From an uncultured Ruminobacter sp. (GTDB lineage Bacteria > Pseudomonadota > Gammaproteobacteria > Enterobacterales > Succinivibrionaceae), in contig CACYPY010000024.1 in assembly GCA_902776415.1 (NCBI GenBank), positions 1 to 47,453 on the forward strand: 47,453 nt of DNA, read 5' to 3'. Shown one piece after another: positions 26,469 to 34,525 of this stretch. The notes beneath the pieces were generated by a model. That model was not told where the DNA came from, did not search any database, and saw only the letters and a program-made list of their open reading frames with translations. The position numbers and the translations under genes were made by a program. Each line of letters begins with the position of its first letter. The first letter of the stretch is position 1.

Positions 26469-28543
26469 TGGAATTCGCTTTTGATATTGTTCTTCCGGCC
26501 CCGCTTTCGGAGATGCGGACCGTGGTGAATTATGAGGAGGTGCGTCAGGCATCCGGAGTCTCATATATCATCCTGCTTTTTGTCAGAGATTCCCGGGATC
26601 GGGAGGTTTCTGTTCATGAGAAGCTGGAAAGTATCGGAGTTCCGGCCCGGCTGCATTATATTTTTGCCCGGGAGCTTTCCAGAATGTTTGATACGGAGAT
26701 TGTCGGCATGGCGCCGGATTCTCCTTTTTCCGGTTCCGGAGTTGGCTTTGACGAAAACCGCTTCAATGATTACCGTATCGGGGATTTCGAGCTTACAGAG
26801 AGAGGACGGAAGCTTCTTCTGGAAGGCATGCTTCCCTCGGGGCAGGTCAGGCAGAAGGAGGTCAGGGTATCCATGACCTTTCATGACCGGGGGCTTGATT
26901 TTTCCGAAGACTTTTCCGGGGTTATGCGCTGCGATGATGACGATACCGATGCCCGGGCGGAATTATTGAGATCGCTGCCTCATTATGAAACAGATGAGAC
27001 CGAGCTCAGGAACCTGACTGCCGGATTTATTGCCGCTCATCAGACGAATCGGAGAATCGGTCTTGTCAGAAAAGAGGTGATTGATTCCGTTGAGATTGCG
27101 GAGACTTCCTTTCTGCATGTTCCGGTCAGACTGCGGCTCAAGCTGGAATATGCCCGGGATCCGGTGCTGTTTTCTGTTTCCTCCGGGAATGACGAGACGG
27201 ACTCCTTTCTGTTTAAATACCTGTCTGGAGACAGTTTTGTCAGGGCCCTGGAGGTTATGAACGGAACCTCGGGGCTTCCCGGAGAGCTGGGACTTCCGGA
27301 TTCGTTTGTTCCCGCGAAGCTCGGAGAACTTCCGGCGGATATTCTGAAGAGCCTGAGCTTCAGAGCCGGACTGGATGCCGGGGATACCCTGTTCATGATG
27401 CATTCCGGTGAAATCTCCGACATCCTGGCTTCCCGGAAACACGGCTTCCGGACCATGGAAATTTCCGAAGGCGTTATGGACAGTCTGCCGTACCGTCCGC
27501 TGGCCCTGAAAATTGGCAGAAACGGAGGAGTTCTGGGCTGTGTTCCGGTACGGGGGGATCTCAGGAGCAGTGCCTCCTTTGGGCCTCTGGCTGGAATCTC
27601 GATAACCGTCGATTTGATGGCGGAATACGAGATCCGTTACGACAGTATCAGGGCGGAGCTGATTCGAATAATGAGGGCTCTGTTTTCAGAAAACAGGGAA
27701 GATGCGGTTCCGGAGATTATGAGTCTCTTCGGAGTCTTTGACGATGCGGGAGCAGTGCTGGAAACGGTATCCGGCGAGTCCCCGGACGGCACGGACATGA
27801 TTGAGGGGATTTATATTCTGTGCCGGAGTCTGGCAAAAGACCGTACCGGCTTTGCCGACACGGTAAAAACCGAAACGGCCGGAAGATGGTGGAATGATTT
27901 GTATACGGCTGCCAGAAATCTCATCATCAATGATGACGAAATCAAGGACAACATTATCTACCTTACCCCGCGCATCCTGAATATTGCCGGCTTTATCGGG
28001 CGCCCCGAAGGGGAGATTCTGGCCGATTTCCGGAGCATCTCGGACAAATACGATGCTCCGGAAACGGAACAGTACTACTATTTCCGGGCTCTGGGGTTTT
28101 CAGAGGAGGCGGTTCTTTCTCTTGTAAATCCCTTTGAAGGACTGGATATTCTGAAGACCGAACCAAAGGAGCAGGGGACGGCCCTGGACAGCCTGCTTTC
28201 TGCGGTTTCCGGGCTCAGGGCGGCTGAAAACACACTGGGAGTCCCGTTTCTGAAAAGCCGGGATAATCTGAACCTGATTATGTGGAATCCCGATAAGGCC
28301 GGGCAGTGCCGGGAAATTCTTAAAAATGTCAGATGCTGTCTTGAGGCGGCAAGGCCGCTGGTTACGGTATCCCCGCAGCATATTCAGTCAGTCAGGGAAC
28401 TTGCGGACGAGCTGGATTTTGCAGTCCGGAAATTTTCAGGAGGCGGCCTCCGGGACGGCAGACGCCAGAACCACGGCGGCAAACCGGGAGCCGGAAATGC
28501 GAAAAAATTCAAAAACGGCAAAGGCCGAAAAATGCCCGTCTGA
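26468..28543 (+). CDS. Unknown 691-aa protein coupled to the helicase
   Basis: 691 residues, soluble, no signal peptide. Its ATG shares one base with the helicase stop, so the two are translationally coupled and probably act together. The N-terminal 240 residues are beta-rich and include DYRIGDFELTERGRKLL and a conserved-looking RLRLKLEYARDPVLF segment. The second half is mostly helical. The last 30 residues are strongly basic (Lys/Arg/Gly/Asn) and look like a disordered nucleic-acid-binding tail. I cannot assign a family. The position directly behind a helicase suggests a substrate-recognition or scaffold subunit, which is inference from context only. Confidence 0.8.
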   Translation: MEFAFDIVLPAPLSEMRTVVNYEEVRQASGVSYIILLFVRDSRDREVSVHEKLESIGVPARLHYIFARELSRMFDTEIVGMAPDSPFSGSGVGFDENRFNDYRIGDFELTERGRKLLLEGMLPSGQVRQKEVRVSMTFHDRGLDFSEDFSGVMRCDDDDTDARAELLRSLPHYETDETELRNLTAGFIAAHQTNRRIGLVRKEVIDSVEIAETSFLHVPVRLRLKLEYARDPVLFSVSSGNDETDSFLFKYLSGDSFVRALEVMNGTSGLPGELGLPDSFVPAKLGELPADILKSLSFRAGLDAGDTLFMMHSGEISDILASRKHGFRTMEISEGVMDSLPYRPLALKIGRNGGVLGCVPVRGDLRSSASFGPLAGISITVDLMAEYEIRYDSIRAELIRIMRALFSENREDAVPEIMSLFGVFDDAGAVLETVSGESPDGTDMIEGIYILCRSLAKDRTGFADTVKTETAGRWWNDLYTAARNLIINDDEIKDNIIYLTPRILNIAGFIGRPEGEILADFRSISDKYDAPETEQYYYFRALGFSEEAVLSLVNPFEGLDILKTEPKEQGTALDSLLSAVSGLRAAENTLGVPFLKSRDNLNLIMWNPDKAGQCREILKNVRCCLEAARPLVTVSPQHIQSVRELADELDFAVRKFSGGGLRDGRRQNHGGKPGAGNAKKFKNGKGRKMPV

Positions 28544-28570
28544 GCACGGGAATAACGGAGGAACGGAATT

Positions 28571-29671
28571 ATGAGCCACAGAGTTACGGTAAGTCTTGAT
28601 GTTGCGGCCGCGGAATGCCAGGGAATCTGCGACAGAGCTTCGGATTCCCTGCATCGGATTGACGAGGTGATTGCGGATATCAGAGCCAATGCCACCAGGT
28701 TTTCCGGAAGGGAAGTGAACGGCTATATTGCCTCCCTGGAAGATTCGAAGTCCGAAATTCTGAACCGTCTTAAGGATTTTGAAAGCTTTCTCGGGGAGAT
28801 AAAGAACCGCTCCGGAACTCCGGAGGAACGGGTCCGGATTATGGAGCGGGCCCGGGAGCTGAACCGGACAGTGCGGGAGCTGACCGGTCCGAAGCTGGAC
28901 ATTCTCCCGGAAATGATACATGAACAGCTGTTTGCGAATATGGAACGGTATCAGGAGGAGCTCAGACAGGCCGGACGGGAGAAACGTTTTTCCATGACGG
29001 AGGAGGATACCCGGAGGCTTTCCGGAATTCAGGATATCGGGCTCCGGGAATGCGTTTACCGGGAACTTCTTAGCGGGGACCAGGCTTCCTTCGATGCGGC
29101 TCTTGAAAGTGCCCGGACCAAATACCGGGAGAAGACGGATCGTCTTCTGGAAAAGAACCGGGAGAAGGTTCTCGGAAGAATGAAGACCGAGCTTGTCAGA
29201 CACGGCCTGGATACCTCCCGGGTGGACAGCATGCTTAAGGATGCGGGGCCTTTGACCGAGGAATCTGCCATGGAGCTCAGCGGCAGCGTTGACGAGAGCA
29301 TTCGCGACGAAATGATGCGGAAAAAGGCTATCGGCATGATCATCGGAGCCATCCGGAAACGGGGCTTTGTATTTGATCCCCGGCAGTGCATCAGAATCGA
29401 CCGTGCAAAGAATGTGGTAAACATTGCCGTAAAAAGAACTGACGGCCGGCAGGTGACATTCGAGGTGTATCTGGACGGCCGCTTCATGTACCATTTTGAA
29501 GGCTACGAGGGAATGGCCTGCACCAGGGACGAGAATCCATTCCTGGAAACCCTGGAAAAGGTTTACGGCATGAAGATTGCCGCCCGTCATGTTGACTGGG
29601 AGAATCCGGACCGGCTTCAGAACAGAAAAATGCAGACGATGAAGCAGGGTACCAGGCATGACAATGGCTGA
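28571..29671 (+). CDS. Unknown coiled-coil protein of the same operon
   Basis: 366 residues. The first 240 are almost entirely charged helix with heptad spacing, as in a coiled coil or a four-helix stalk. A compact alpha/beta domain follows (about 255-350) with RGFVFDPRQCIRID and TFEVYLDGRFMYHFEGYEG. GGAGG stands before the ATG, and the gene begins 27 bases after the previous stop. No family is recognised. The shape suggests a structural or adaptor subunit of the helicase/ATPase assembly, which is inference. Confidence 0.78.
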   Translation: MSHRVTVSLDVAAAECQGICDRASDSLHRIDEVIADIRANATRFSGREVNGYIASLEDSKSEILNRLKDFESFLGEIKNRSGTPEERVRIMERARELNRTVRELTGPKLDILPEMIHEQLFANMERYQEELRQAGREKRFSMTEEDTRRLSGIQDIGLRECVYRELLSGDQASFDAALESARTKYREKTDRLLEKNREKVLGRMKTELVRHGLDTSRVDSMLKDAGPLTEESAMELSGSVDESIRDEMMRKKAIGMIIGAIRKRGFVFDPRQCIRIDRAKNVVNIAVKRTDGRQVTFEVYLDGRFMYHFEGYEGMACTRDENPFLETLEKVYGMKIAARHVDWENPDRLQNRKMQTMKQGTRHDNG

Positions 29672-29713
29672 ACGGGCCTGTCAGATTAAGAAAACAGCTG
29701 AAGGAGATAACTG

Positions 29714-31549
29714 ATGTCGGTTGAAAACAGCATAAGGAAGATCCGGAGAAGTCTGGGAATCCGGAAGTGCCTCATCATTGACGGCAATGTCGGGGACGTG
29801 TTTCTTTCCCGGGGGAAGCTCATGTCTCTCCGGGAGATCCTCAGGGAGCTTCTTCTGGAGATGGATTTTCGGGAAATCATGTACTGGGATCGGATTGAGG
29901 GAGCCGTGGAGGAAAAGCCGGGCAGCATGTCTTCTCTTGATACCGGAACTGCGGTCAGGGTTCAGGGTGATGCCTATGATTTCAGCGAGGCCGATATCCC
30001 GGAGACTGCGGAGGATGCGGCACCGGTACTGACAAAGCCGGACGAGTTTCTGCCTCTCGTATACCGCAATCTCAGGAACGACCGGAAGAAATCGGCATTC
30101 ATTATCAACTGGGGGGAATATCTTTTCAGCCGCCACGACAGTCCCGAGGAGGAAAGAAACGGTCTTACCATGCTGGCCAAAGCCCTGAAGGATCGCCGGG
30201 TGGAGTATTTCAGTCAGGACTGCAACGAAAGCACGGTGGTGATTATTGCCAACAAAATCGGGGCGGTGCCGCTGGCGCTTTATCAGAACAATCCCGAAGT
30301 GGAAATTATCACCATGTCGGTTCCGGATCGGCTGGAGAGAAAGGCGATGATGGAGCTTATTGCCGACGGCTTTCAGGTCAGGCTTCCCAAAGGAAAAAGA
30401 ATGACCGCCGCTCCCGAATTCGCCACCTGGGTGGATATGCTGGACGGCTTTACCGGCCGGGAGATAGTGCAGCTTTCCAGACTGTCCCGGAAGACCCCGG
30501 ATCTTTCCTTTGAGAAGCTGTTTTACCTGTTCCGGTACGGCGAAAAGGAAAATCCCTGGGAGAAGCTGGAGCTCGACCGGCTCAGGAACATCAGGCGGAT
30601 CCTGGCGGAAAGCGTGGTGGGACAGGATCAGGCCATCAGGAAGATCGAGGCGACAATCATCAAGGCCTACATGGGTCTTACCGGACTTCACAAGACCTCA
30701 TCCCGTTCCATGCCCCGGGGCGTGTTTTTCTTTGTCGGGCCCACCGGCGTGGGCAAGACCGAGCTTTCCAAAGCCCTGGCGAAGTTTCTTTTCGGGGACG
30801 AGCAGGCCTGTATCAGGTTCGACATGTCGGAGTATGCCCAGGATAATTCGGATCAGAAGCTTATCGGAGCGCCTCCGGGATTTGTGGGCTATGAAGAGGG
30901 CGGACAGCTGACCAATGCGGTGCGGGAAAAGCCCTTCAGCGTCATCCTGTTTGACGAGATCGAGAAGGCCGCCAAGCCGAATCCCCGGATTCTGGATATC
31001 TTCCTGCAGATTCTGGAGGACGGCAGACTTACCGATTCCAGGGGGGAGACGGTGTATTTCAGTGACACCATCATCATTTTCACTTCGAATCTCGGCGCCG
31101 CAAAGGTCAGGTTTTCCGGAAACGATGCCGAAACGGCTCAGGAATTTATCAAGGAGGTCAAAAACTATTTCGACAGTGAGCTCGGGAGACCGGAACTTCT
31201 GGGACGTATCGGCTACAACAACATTGTGCCGTTTAACTTCATTCAGAGCGAGGAATTCATCTATAAAATCGCCAGTTCCAAGCTGAAGCCGATCGGCAGG
31301 GGAATTCAGGAAAAGTACGATCTCACGGTAGTTTACCCTGATGAAATGGCGGTGCTCAGGTATATCCTTGACGGACTGGATCGGGCCAAGGGCGGCCGGC
31401 AGGTGCTGAATGCCATCAATGACCGCCTGCTGGATCCTCTGGCGAAATTCCTGTTTGACAACAAGGAGGATCTCCGGGAATTCCGGGGCGGCCGTCTGGA
31501 GGTGCGGGCACGGGGAGACGGCAGCGGTCTTGAGTTTGTTTTTGCCTGA
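29714..31549 (+). CDS. Clp/Hsp100-like AAA+ ATPase with degenerate first half
   Basis: 611 residues. The second half is a canonical ClpA/ClpB D2-type module: VVGQDQAI, FFVGPTGVGKTELSKALA (Walker A near 342), FDMSEYAQD, GAPPGFVGYEEGGQLT with the pore-loop GFVGY, VILFDEIEKA (Walker B near 412), LEDGRLTDSRG, and IIFTSNLGA, then a D2 small domain. The first 280 residues (starting KCLIIDGNVGDVF) have an ATPase-like fold pattern but no Walker A, so they look like an inactive AAA half. The two Clp N-domains and the ClpP-binding loop are not seen. It would form a hexameric unfoldase. AAGGAG precedes the ATG. Last gene of the plus-strand operon, only 20 bases from the end of the convergent membrane-protein gene. 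Confidence 0.88.
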   Translation: MSVENSIRKIRRSLGIRKCLIIDGNVGDVFLSRGKLMSLREILRELLLEMDFREIMYWDRIEGAVEEKPGSMSSLDTGTAVRVQGDAYDFSEADIPETAEDAAPVLTKPDEFLPLVYRNLRNDRKKSAFIINWGEYLFSRHDSPEEERNGLTMLAKALKDRRVEYFSQDCNESTVVIIANKIGAVPLALYQNNPEVEIITMSVPDRLERKAMMELIADGFQVRLPKGKRMTAAPEFATWVDMLDGFTGREIVQLSRLSRKTPDLSFEKLFYLFRYGEKENPWEKLELDRLRNIRRILAESVVGQDQAIRKIEATIIKAYMGLTGLHKTSSRSMPRGVFFFVGPTGVGKTELSKALAKFLFGDEQACIRFDMSEYAQDNSDQKLIGAPPGFVGYEEGGQLTNAVREKPFSVILFDEIEKAAKPNPRILDIFLQILEDGRLTDSRGETVYFSDTIIIFTSNLGAAKVRFSGNDAETAQEFIKEVKNYFDSELGRPELLGRIGYNNIVPFNFIQSEEFIYKIASSKLKPIGRGIQEKYDLTVVYPDEMAVLRYILDGLDRAKGGRQVLNAINDRLLDPLAKFLFDNKEDLREFRGGRLEVRARGDGSGLEFVFA

Positions 31550-31569
31550 TGGCTGCCTCTGACCTGCCG

Positions 31570-33336
31570 TCAGTCAGAATGCCGGGATCGTCCGTTACGG
31601 GATTCCGGCTTCTTTCTGATTTTTTTCCGGGAGTTAAGTTTCCAGAACTTCCATACGAACCACACGAAGTAGCCCATTACAAACAGGAAGGCCCCGAGTT
31701 TTATCCATACCCAATGCTCCGGCTGCTGTTCGGAAAAGTCATTGCTGAACAAATGCGGACACAGAGAATGGAACAAGTCCCAAAGGGCCGGAAAGACGGT
31801 GCGGAGACTGATTAAAAGATCCGGAAGGTTCTCATTGGCAACGGCGTAGATATCGGTGAGTGCCGAGGCGATAATCAGGAGCGCCAGGAAATTAATCGAG
31901 CTCTGAATTTCCTTTTCCCGTTCGGCATCCTCATCCTCCTGACGGTTTCTGATGAGCTTTCCCAGGGAATCGAGCCCCACGGTGAGATCCCGGATGTTGT
32001 CATTGATGCGGAGAGTTTTTCCGAGATACCGGTACACCAGGTTATGCTGCTCCAGGTAGCTGACGGAGGCGTAGACGCTTTTTACCAGAAACAGATTAAT
32101 TCTTTCGGAGAAGCTGTTCAGGGTGTTAAGACTTATTTTGTCCAGTTGTGAAGGGAAGGACATCTCCAGCTGTTCGGAGTAGTACAGGACGCTGTAATGC
32201 TGATACAGCAGGATGACGTAGATCATGAAATAGTCGAAAAACATCCGGTCCGGAAGAATATTTTCAAAAAAGCTCTTGCCTCTGCTGTCGTAAACCGAAC
32301 ATTGCCCGAGACCGAATGCGGAGGCGGTCCAGACCACATTGGCAAAAGGTCTCAGGGCCTTCTGGTCAGCATCCTCGGGAAGAAGGTAGTTCCAGTCGAA
32401 ACCGTTACTCAGCATAAAGCCAAGCCCGGTAAGTTCCTTTCTGACACTCTCGAAATCATAGTCGTGCACGGCCTTCATGGTGGTGAGACTGAAAATCATG
32501 GCCGTATCCGGGAGTTCATTGATTCCTTCCGGGATCGGTTCCTCCAGATTTGCGGCATTTCTTGACGAGTAGTATGACACTTCCAGTCCGGAATTCTTGA
32601 AAAGAGAATTCAGAATTCCGGCAATCCAGATTCCGGTAATGAAAAAATTCGAATCCCTGTCATAAGCCAGACGGAAACTCTTTTTCAGCCATTTTGCAGA
32701 CAGCTCCTTTATTTTGCTCTGGAAGTCTATCAGAGAATCCAGGTCTCCGAAGGGAGAACGGTAATCCTGGAAGGGATTGCCGAGTTCGAACCAGAAGAGG
32801 GCAACTCCGGTACGGAACACGAAAAGACCGGCCCGGACAATTCTGAAGGCTGTCTGAGGTTCTGTCCGGTTATTGCCGTGGCGATTCCAGATTATCGTCA
32901 GAGGATTGTTTTTTACAGGCCGGTATTCCCAGGCGGAGCCGATGCTGTAGCCGGACAGAGATTCGGATTCGGAATCCCGTAAATTCAGGGATACGGTATT
33001 CAGGATATGGCGATAGATGTCGCTGTCAAGTACGGTATGGGAATTTTTTTCCCCCGGACTGTTGCGGAGAGCCAGTTCCTGGTTGTCCCGGATTTGCTGC
33101 CATTCGGGGGAATTTTCCAAAAGCCTCCTGACAGTGTCGCAGGATCCTGATTCGTTGAATCTGTTTTCCCGGGGTTCTCCGGAGGAGCCTCCGCTGACAA
33201 TCCTGAAGGGCACGATATAGCGGGATTTTGCCAGTGATATTTGAATTTTCTCAGACAGGGAACGGCTCATAATGTTTAAGTCCATGAAAAGCAGGGCCGG
33301 ATATTCTTCCGCCCCCGGATTGGAGATCTTGGGCAT
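31570..33336 (-). CDS. Membrane protein with CorA-like C-terminal layout
   Basis: About 588 residues from the ATG at 33336; the frame is open to 33408 (GTG, inside the radical SAM gene), and no candidate start has a clean ribosome binding site. Most of the protein is a soluble N-terminal region without known motif. Near the C-terminus a long charged helix (RINDNIRDLTVGL through DAEREKEIQ) runs into a membrane helix INFLALLIIASALTDIYA, a loop of about 45 residues, a second helix (LGAFLFVMGYFVWFVW) and a basic tail. This order (stalk helix, two membrane helices, Lys/Arg end) resembles CorA-type channels, but the GMN motif is absent. It follows the radical SAM gene, probably in one operon. A membrane effector role is inference. 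Confidence 0.75.
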   Translation of the reverse strand: MPKISNPGAEEYPALLFMDLNIMSRSLSEKIQISLAKSRYIVPFRIVSGGSSGEPRENRFNESGSCDTVRRLLENSPEWQQIRDNQELALRNSPGEKNSHTVLDSDIYRHILNTVSLNLRDSESESLSGYSIGSAWEYRPVKNNPLTIIWNRHGNNRTEPQTAFRIVRAGLFVFRTGVALFWFELGNPFQDYRSPFGDLDSLIDFQSKIKELSAKWLKKSFRLAYDRDSNFFITGIWIAGILNSLFKNSGLEVSYYSSRNAANLEEPIPEGINELPDTAMIFSLTTMKAVHDYDFESVRKELTGLGFMLSNGFDWNYLLPEDADQKALRPFANVVWTASAFGLGQCSVYDSRGKSFFENILPDRMFFDYFMIYVILLYQHYSVLYYSEQLEMSFPSQLDKISLNTLNSFSERINLFLVKSVYASVSYLEQHNLVYRYLGKTLRINDNIRDLTVGLDSLGKLIRNRQEDEDAEREKEIQSSINFLALLIIASALTDIYAVANENLPDLLISLRTVFPALWDLFHSLCPHLFSNDFSEQQPEHWVWIKLGAFLFVMGYFVWFVWKFWKLNSRKKIRKKPESRNGRSRHSD

Positions 33337-33353
33337 TATCCGGGGCGGAATTT

Positions 33354-33923
33354 TCAGTTGCCGTTGAAGAATATTTCCGCCTCTCCCGGACCTGCCTTCC
33401 CCAGACACGCCTCCTCCATAATATCATGACTAGCCATCTCAAAATAAGAGAGCTTTTCGTGATAGCGGGCGGAATATTCGATAATTGTTTTGTTTTCGGA
33501 TCCCAGAAGAAAACGGCTGTCATCATGCCGGGACGCAATATAGGGGCCGGCCAGTGCCAGATCTGAATTCTCCCTGATTTTTCGGGGGATTTTTTCGGGA
33601 AGAAAGCCGGTAAAGATGATAATGCCGAGACCCATGGTTCTGATATTTCGGCACAGAAGCCAGAGATCCTGCTGCAACAAAGGTTCTCCTCCGGAGAAGG
33701 TAACGCCTTCAATGCGAAATCTGTCCCGGGCGTCAGCGATAATTCCGGTAAGCCGGGACAGAGTGCAGATATGGCGGGGGCGGAGCTCCTGAAGATCCGG
33801 ATTTATGCATCCGGGACATTTCAGAATACATCCCTGAAACCAGATACAGCACCTTTCGAAGGGGCCTTCGACTGCGGTGCGGAGTTTAATATGAGCAACA
33901 TTGAACAGTGGTTCGTCTGTCAT
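33354..33923 (-). CDS. NrdG-like radical SAM protein
   Basis: 189 residues. The cluster motif C-x3-C-x2-C is at Cys32, Cys36 and Cys39 (GCILKCPGCINP), followed by FSGGEPLLQQ, which contacts SAM. The short length and FQGC lead-in match the activase group that includes NrdG and PflA, which use SAM cleavage to install a glycyl radical or activate a partner. No glycyl-radical reductase (nrdD) is in the window, so it may act on a protein of this locus, as other 'orphan' activase-like proteins appear to. Its ribosome binding site is weak. A perfect minus-strand TATAAT lies at 33971-33976 upstream. It is the first gene of a two-gene unit with the membrane protein, convergent with the helicase operon. 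Confidence 0.85.
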   Translation of the reverse strand: MTDEPLFNVAHIKLRTAVEGPFERCCIWFQGCILKCPGCINPDLQELRPRHICTLSRLTGIIADARDRFRIEGVTFSGGEPLLQQDLWLLCRNIRTMGLGIIIFTGFLPEKIPRKIRENSDLALAGPYIASRHDDSRFLLGSENKTIIEYSARYHEKLSYFEMASHDIMEEACLGKAGPGEAEIFFNGN

Positions 33924-34335
33924 GAAACAAGTCCGTAACAGTTTGCCTGCCCCCGGCAGGAACCGTACTTATTATAGGGTGCAGAATCGGAATTCGGAGA
34001 TAAAAATACTGAAACCGGCTGATCGTCTTTCGTGATTTCAGTTCAGCATCATATCAATTTGTGAAAGAGAATATCCAAGCCTTTTGGCAGCCTCCGATTT
34101 TTCGATTATACCTTTCTTTGCAAGCATAAGGCATTCGAAAATCTCCTTGTAGGCCGCTGCAATGATGTCAGGTTTGGCCTTTTCAATGATGTCAGGTTTG
34201 GCCTTTTCAATGATGATACGTGTGGCTTCCTCCACAGCCTCTTCGTTACTTCTTCGCAGAAATTCCTCAAATTCCAGTCGTTCTATGATGTCTGACATTA
34301 TTAAGCCCTCCAGTTCGTTTTGATGTTCGAAGACA
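33847..34335. repeat. Tandem duplication, left copy
   Basis: This segment (5' end of the radical SAM gene, spacer, Rpn C-terminal region) matches 34343-34870 with an offset of 488-496 bases. Landmarks repeat in order: GCCTTCGAC, ATGAAACAAGT, CCCGGCAGGAA, GGAATTCGGAGA, ATACTGAAACCGG, and GATTTCAGTTCAGCATCA. I judge identity at roughly 75-85 percent by eye. Confidence 0.88.
34038..34298 (-). CDS. Free-standing Rpn C-terminal (RpnS-like) protein
   Basis: 86 residues from the ATG at 34298, which has GGAGGG exactly seven bases upstream. It duplicates the C-terminal part of the adjacent Rpn gene: NEEAVEEA, two AKPDII repeats, then a tail from GIIEKSEAAKRLGY to the end that is nearly identical in both. 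In E. coli, Rpn C-terminal regions are translated separately from an internal start and inhibit the full-length nuclease, so this copy could be an extra antitoxin. The frame is open further upstream to 34397, reading into the radical SAM relic, but that part has no ribosome binding site. It might instead be an unexpressed duplication by-product. Confidence 0.6.
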   Translation of the reverse strand: MSDIIERLEFEEFLRRSNEEAVEEATRIIIEKAKPDIIEKAKPDIIAAAYKEIFECLMLAKKGIIEKSEAAKRLGYSLSQIDMMLN

Positions 34336-34342
34336 GAGATGC

Positions 34343-34419
34343 CAAACTTTTTGAAAGGTGCCTTCGACAGCGGAGCGGAATCTGACATGAGCTGCATCGA
34401 ACAGAGGTTTGTCAGTTAT
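34343..34419 (-). pseudogene. Relic of the radical SAM gene 5' end
   Basis: The minus-strand reading TDKPLFDAAHVRFRSAVEG matches TDEPLFNVAHIKLRTAVEG of the intact gene at 33923. The start codon has become ATA (34417-34419). The match ends just before the cluster cysteines, where the sequence passes into duplicated Rpn DNA. It cannot encode an active enzyme. Confidence 0.85.
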
Positions 34420-34525
34420 GAAACAAGTTCGGAACCGCCTGCTCCCGGCAGGAATCACATCTGCAAGCGGAGAGGCCGGAATTCGGAGAAAAAATACTGA
34501 AACCGGCCGATCGTCTTTTGTGATT

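Noticed and set aside
21996..31549. Assignment to BREX, DISARM, Druantia, Zorya or Mokosh because of the large helicase
   Set aside because: None of their other hallmark proteins (methyltransferase, PglX/PglZ, ZorAB, DUF1998, PLD nuclease or kinase) is present in the operon.
31549..31815. 88-codon plus-strand frame starting with a TGATG overlap after the Clp-like ATPase
   Set aside because: It lies opposite the membrane helix and basic tail of the convergent membrane protein, which is a convincing coding region. The product has no recognisable character.
33354..33923. Anaerobic ribonucleotide reductase activase nrdG
   Set aside because: No nrdD is adjacent and the partner gene is a membrane protein, so only 'NrdG-like' is supported.
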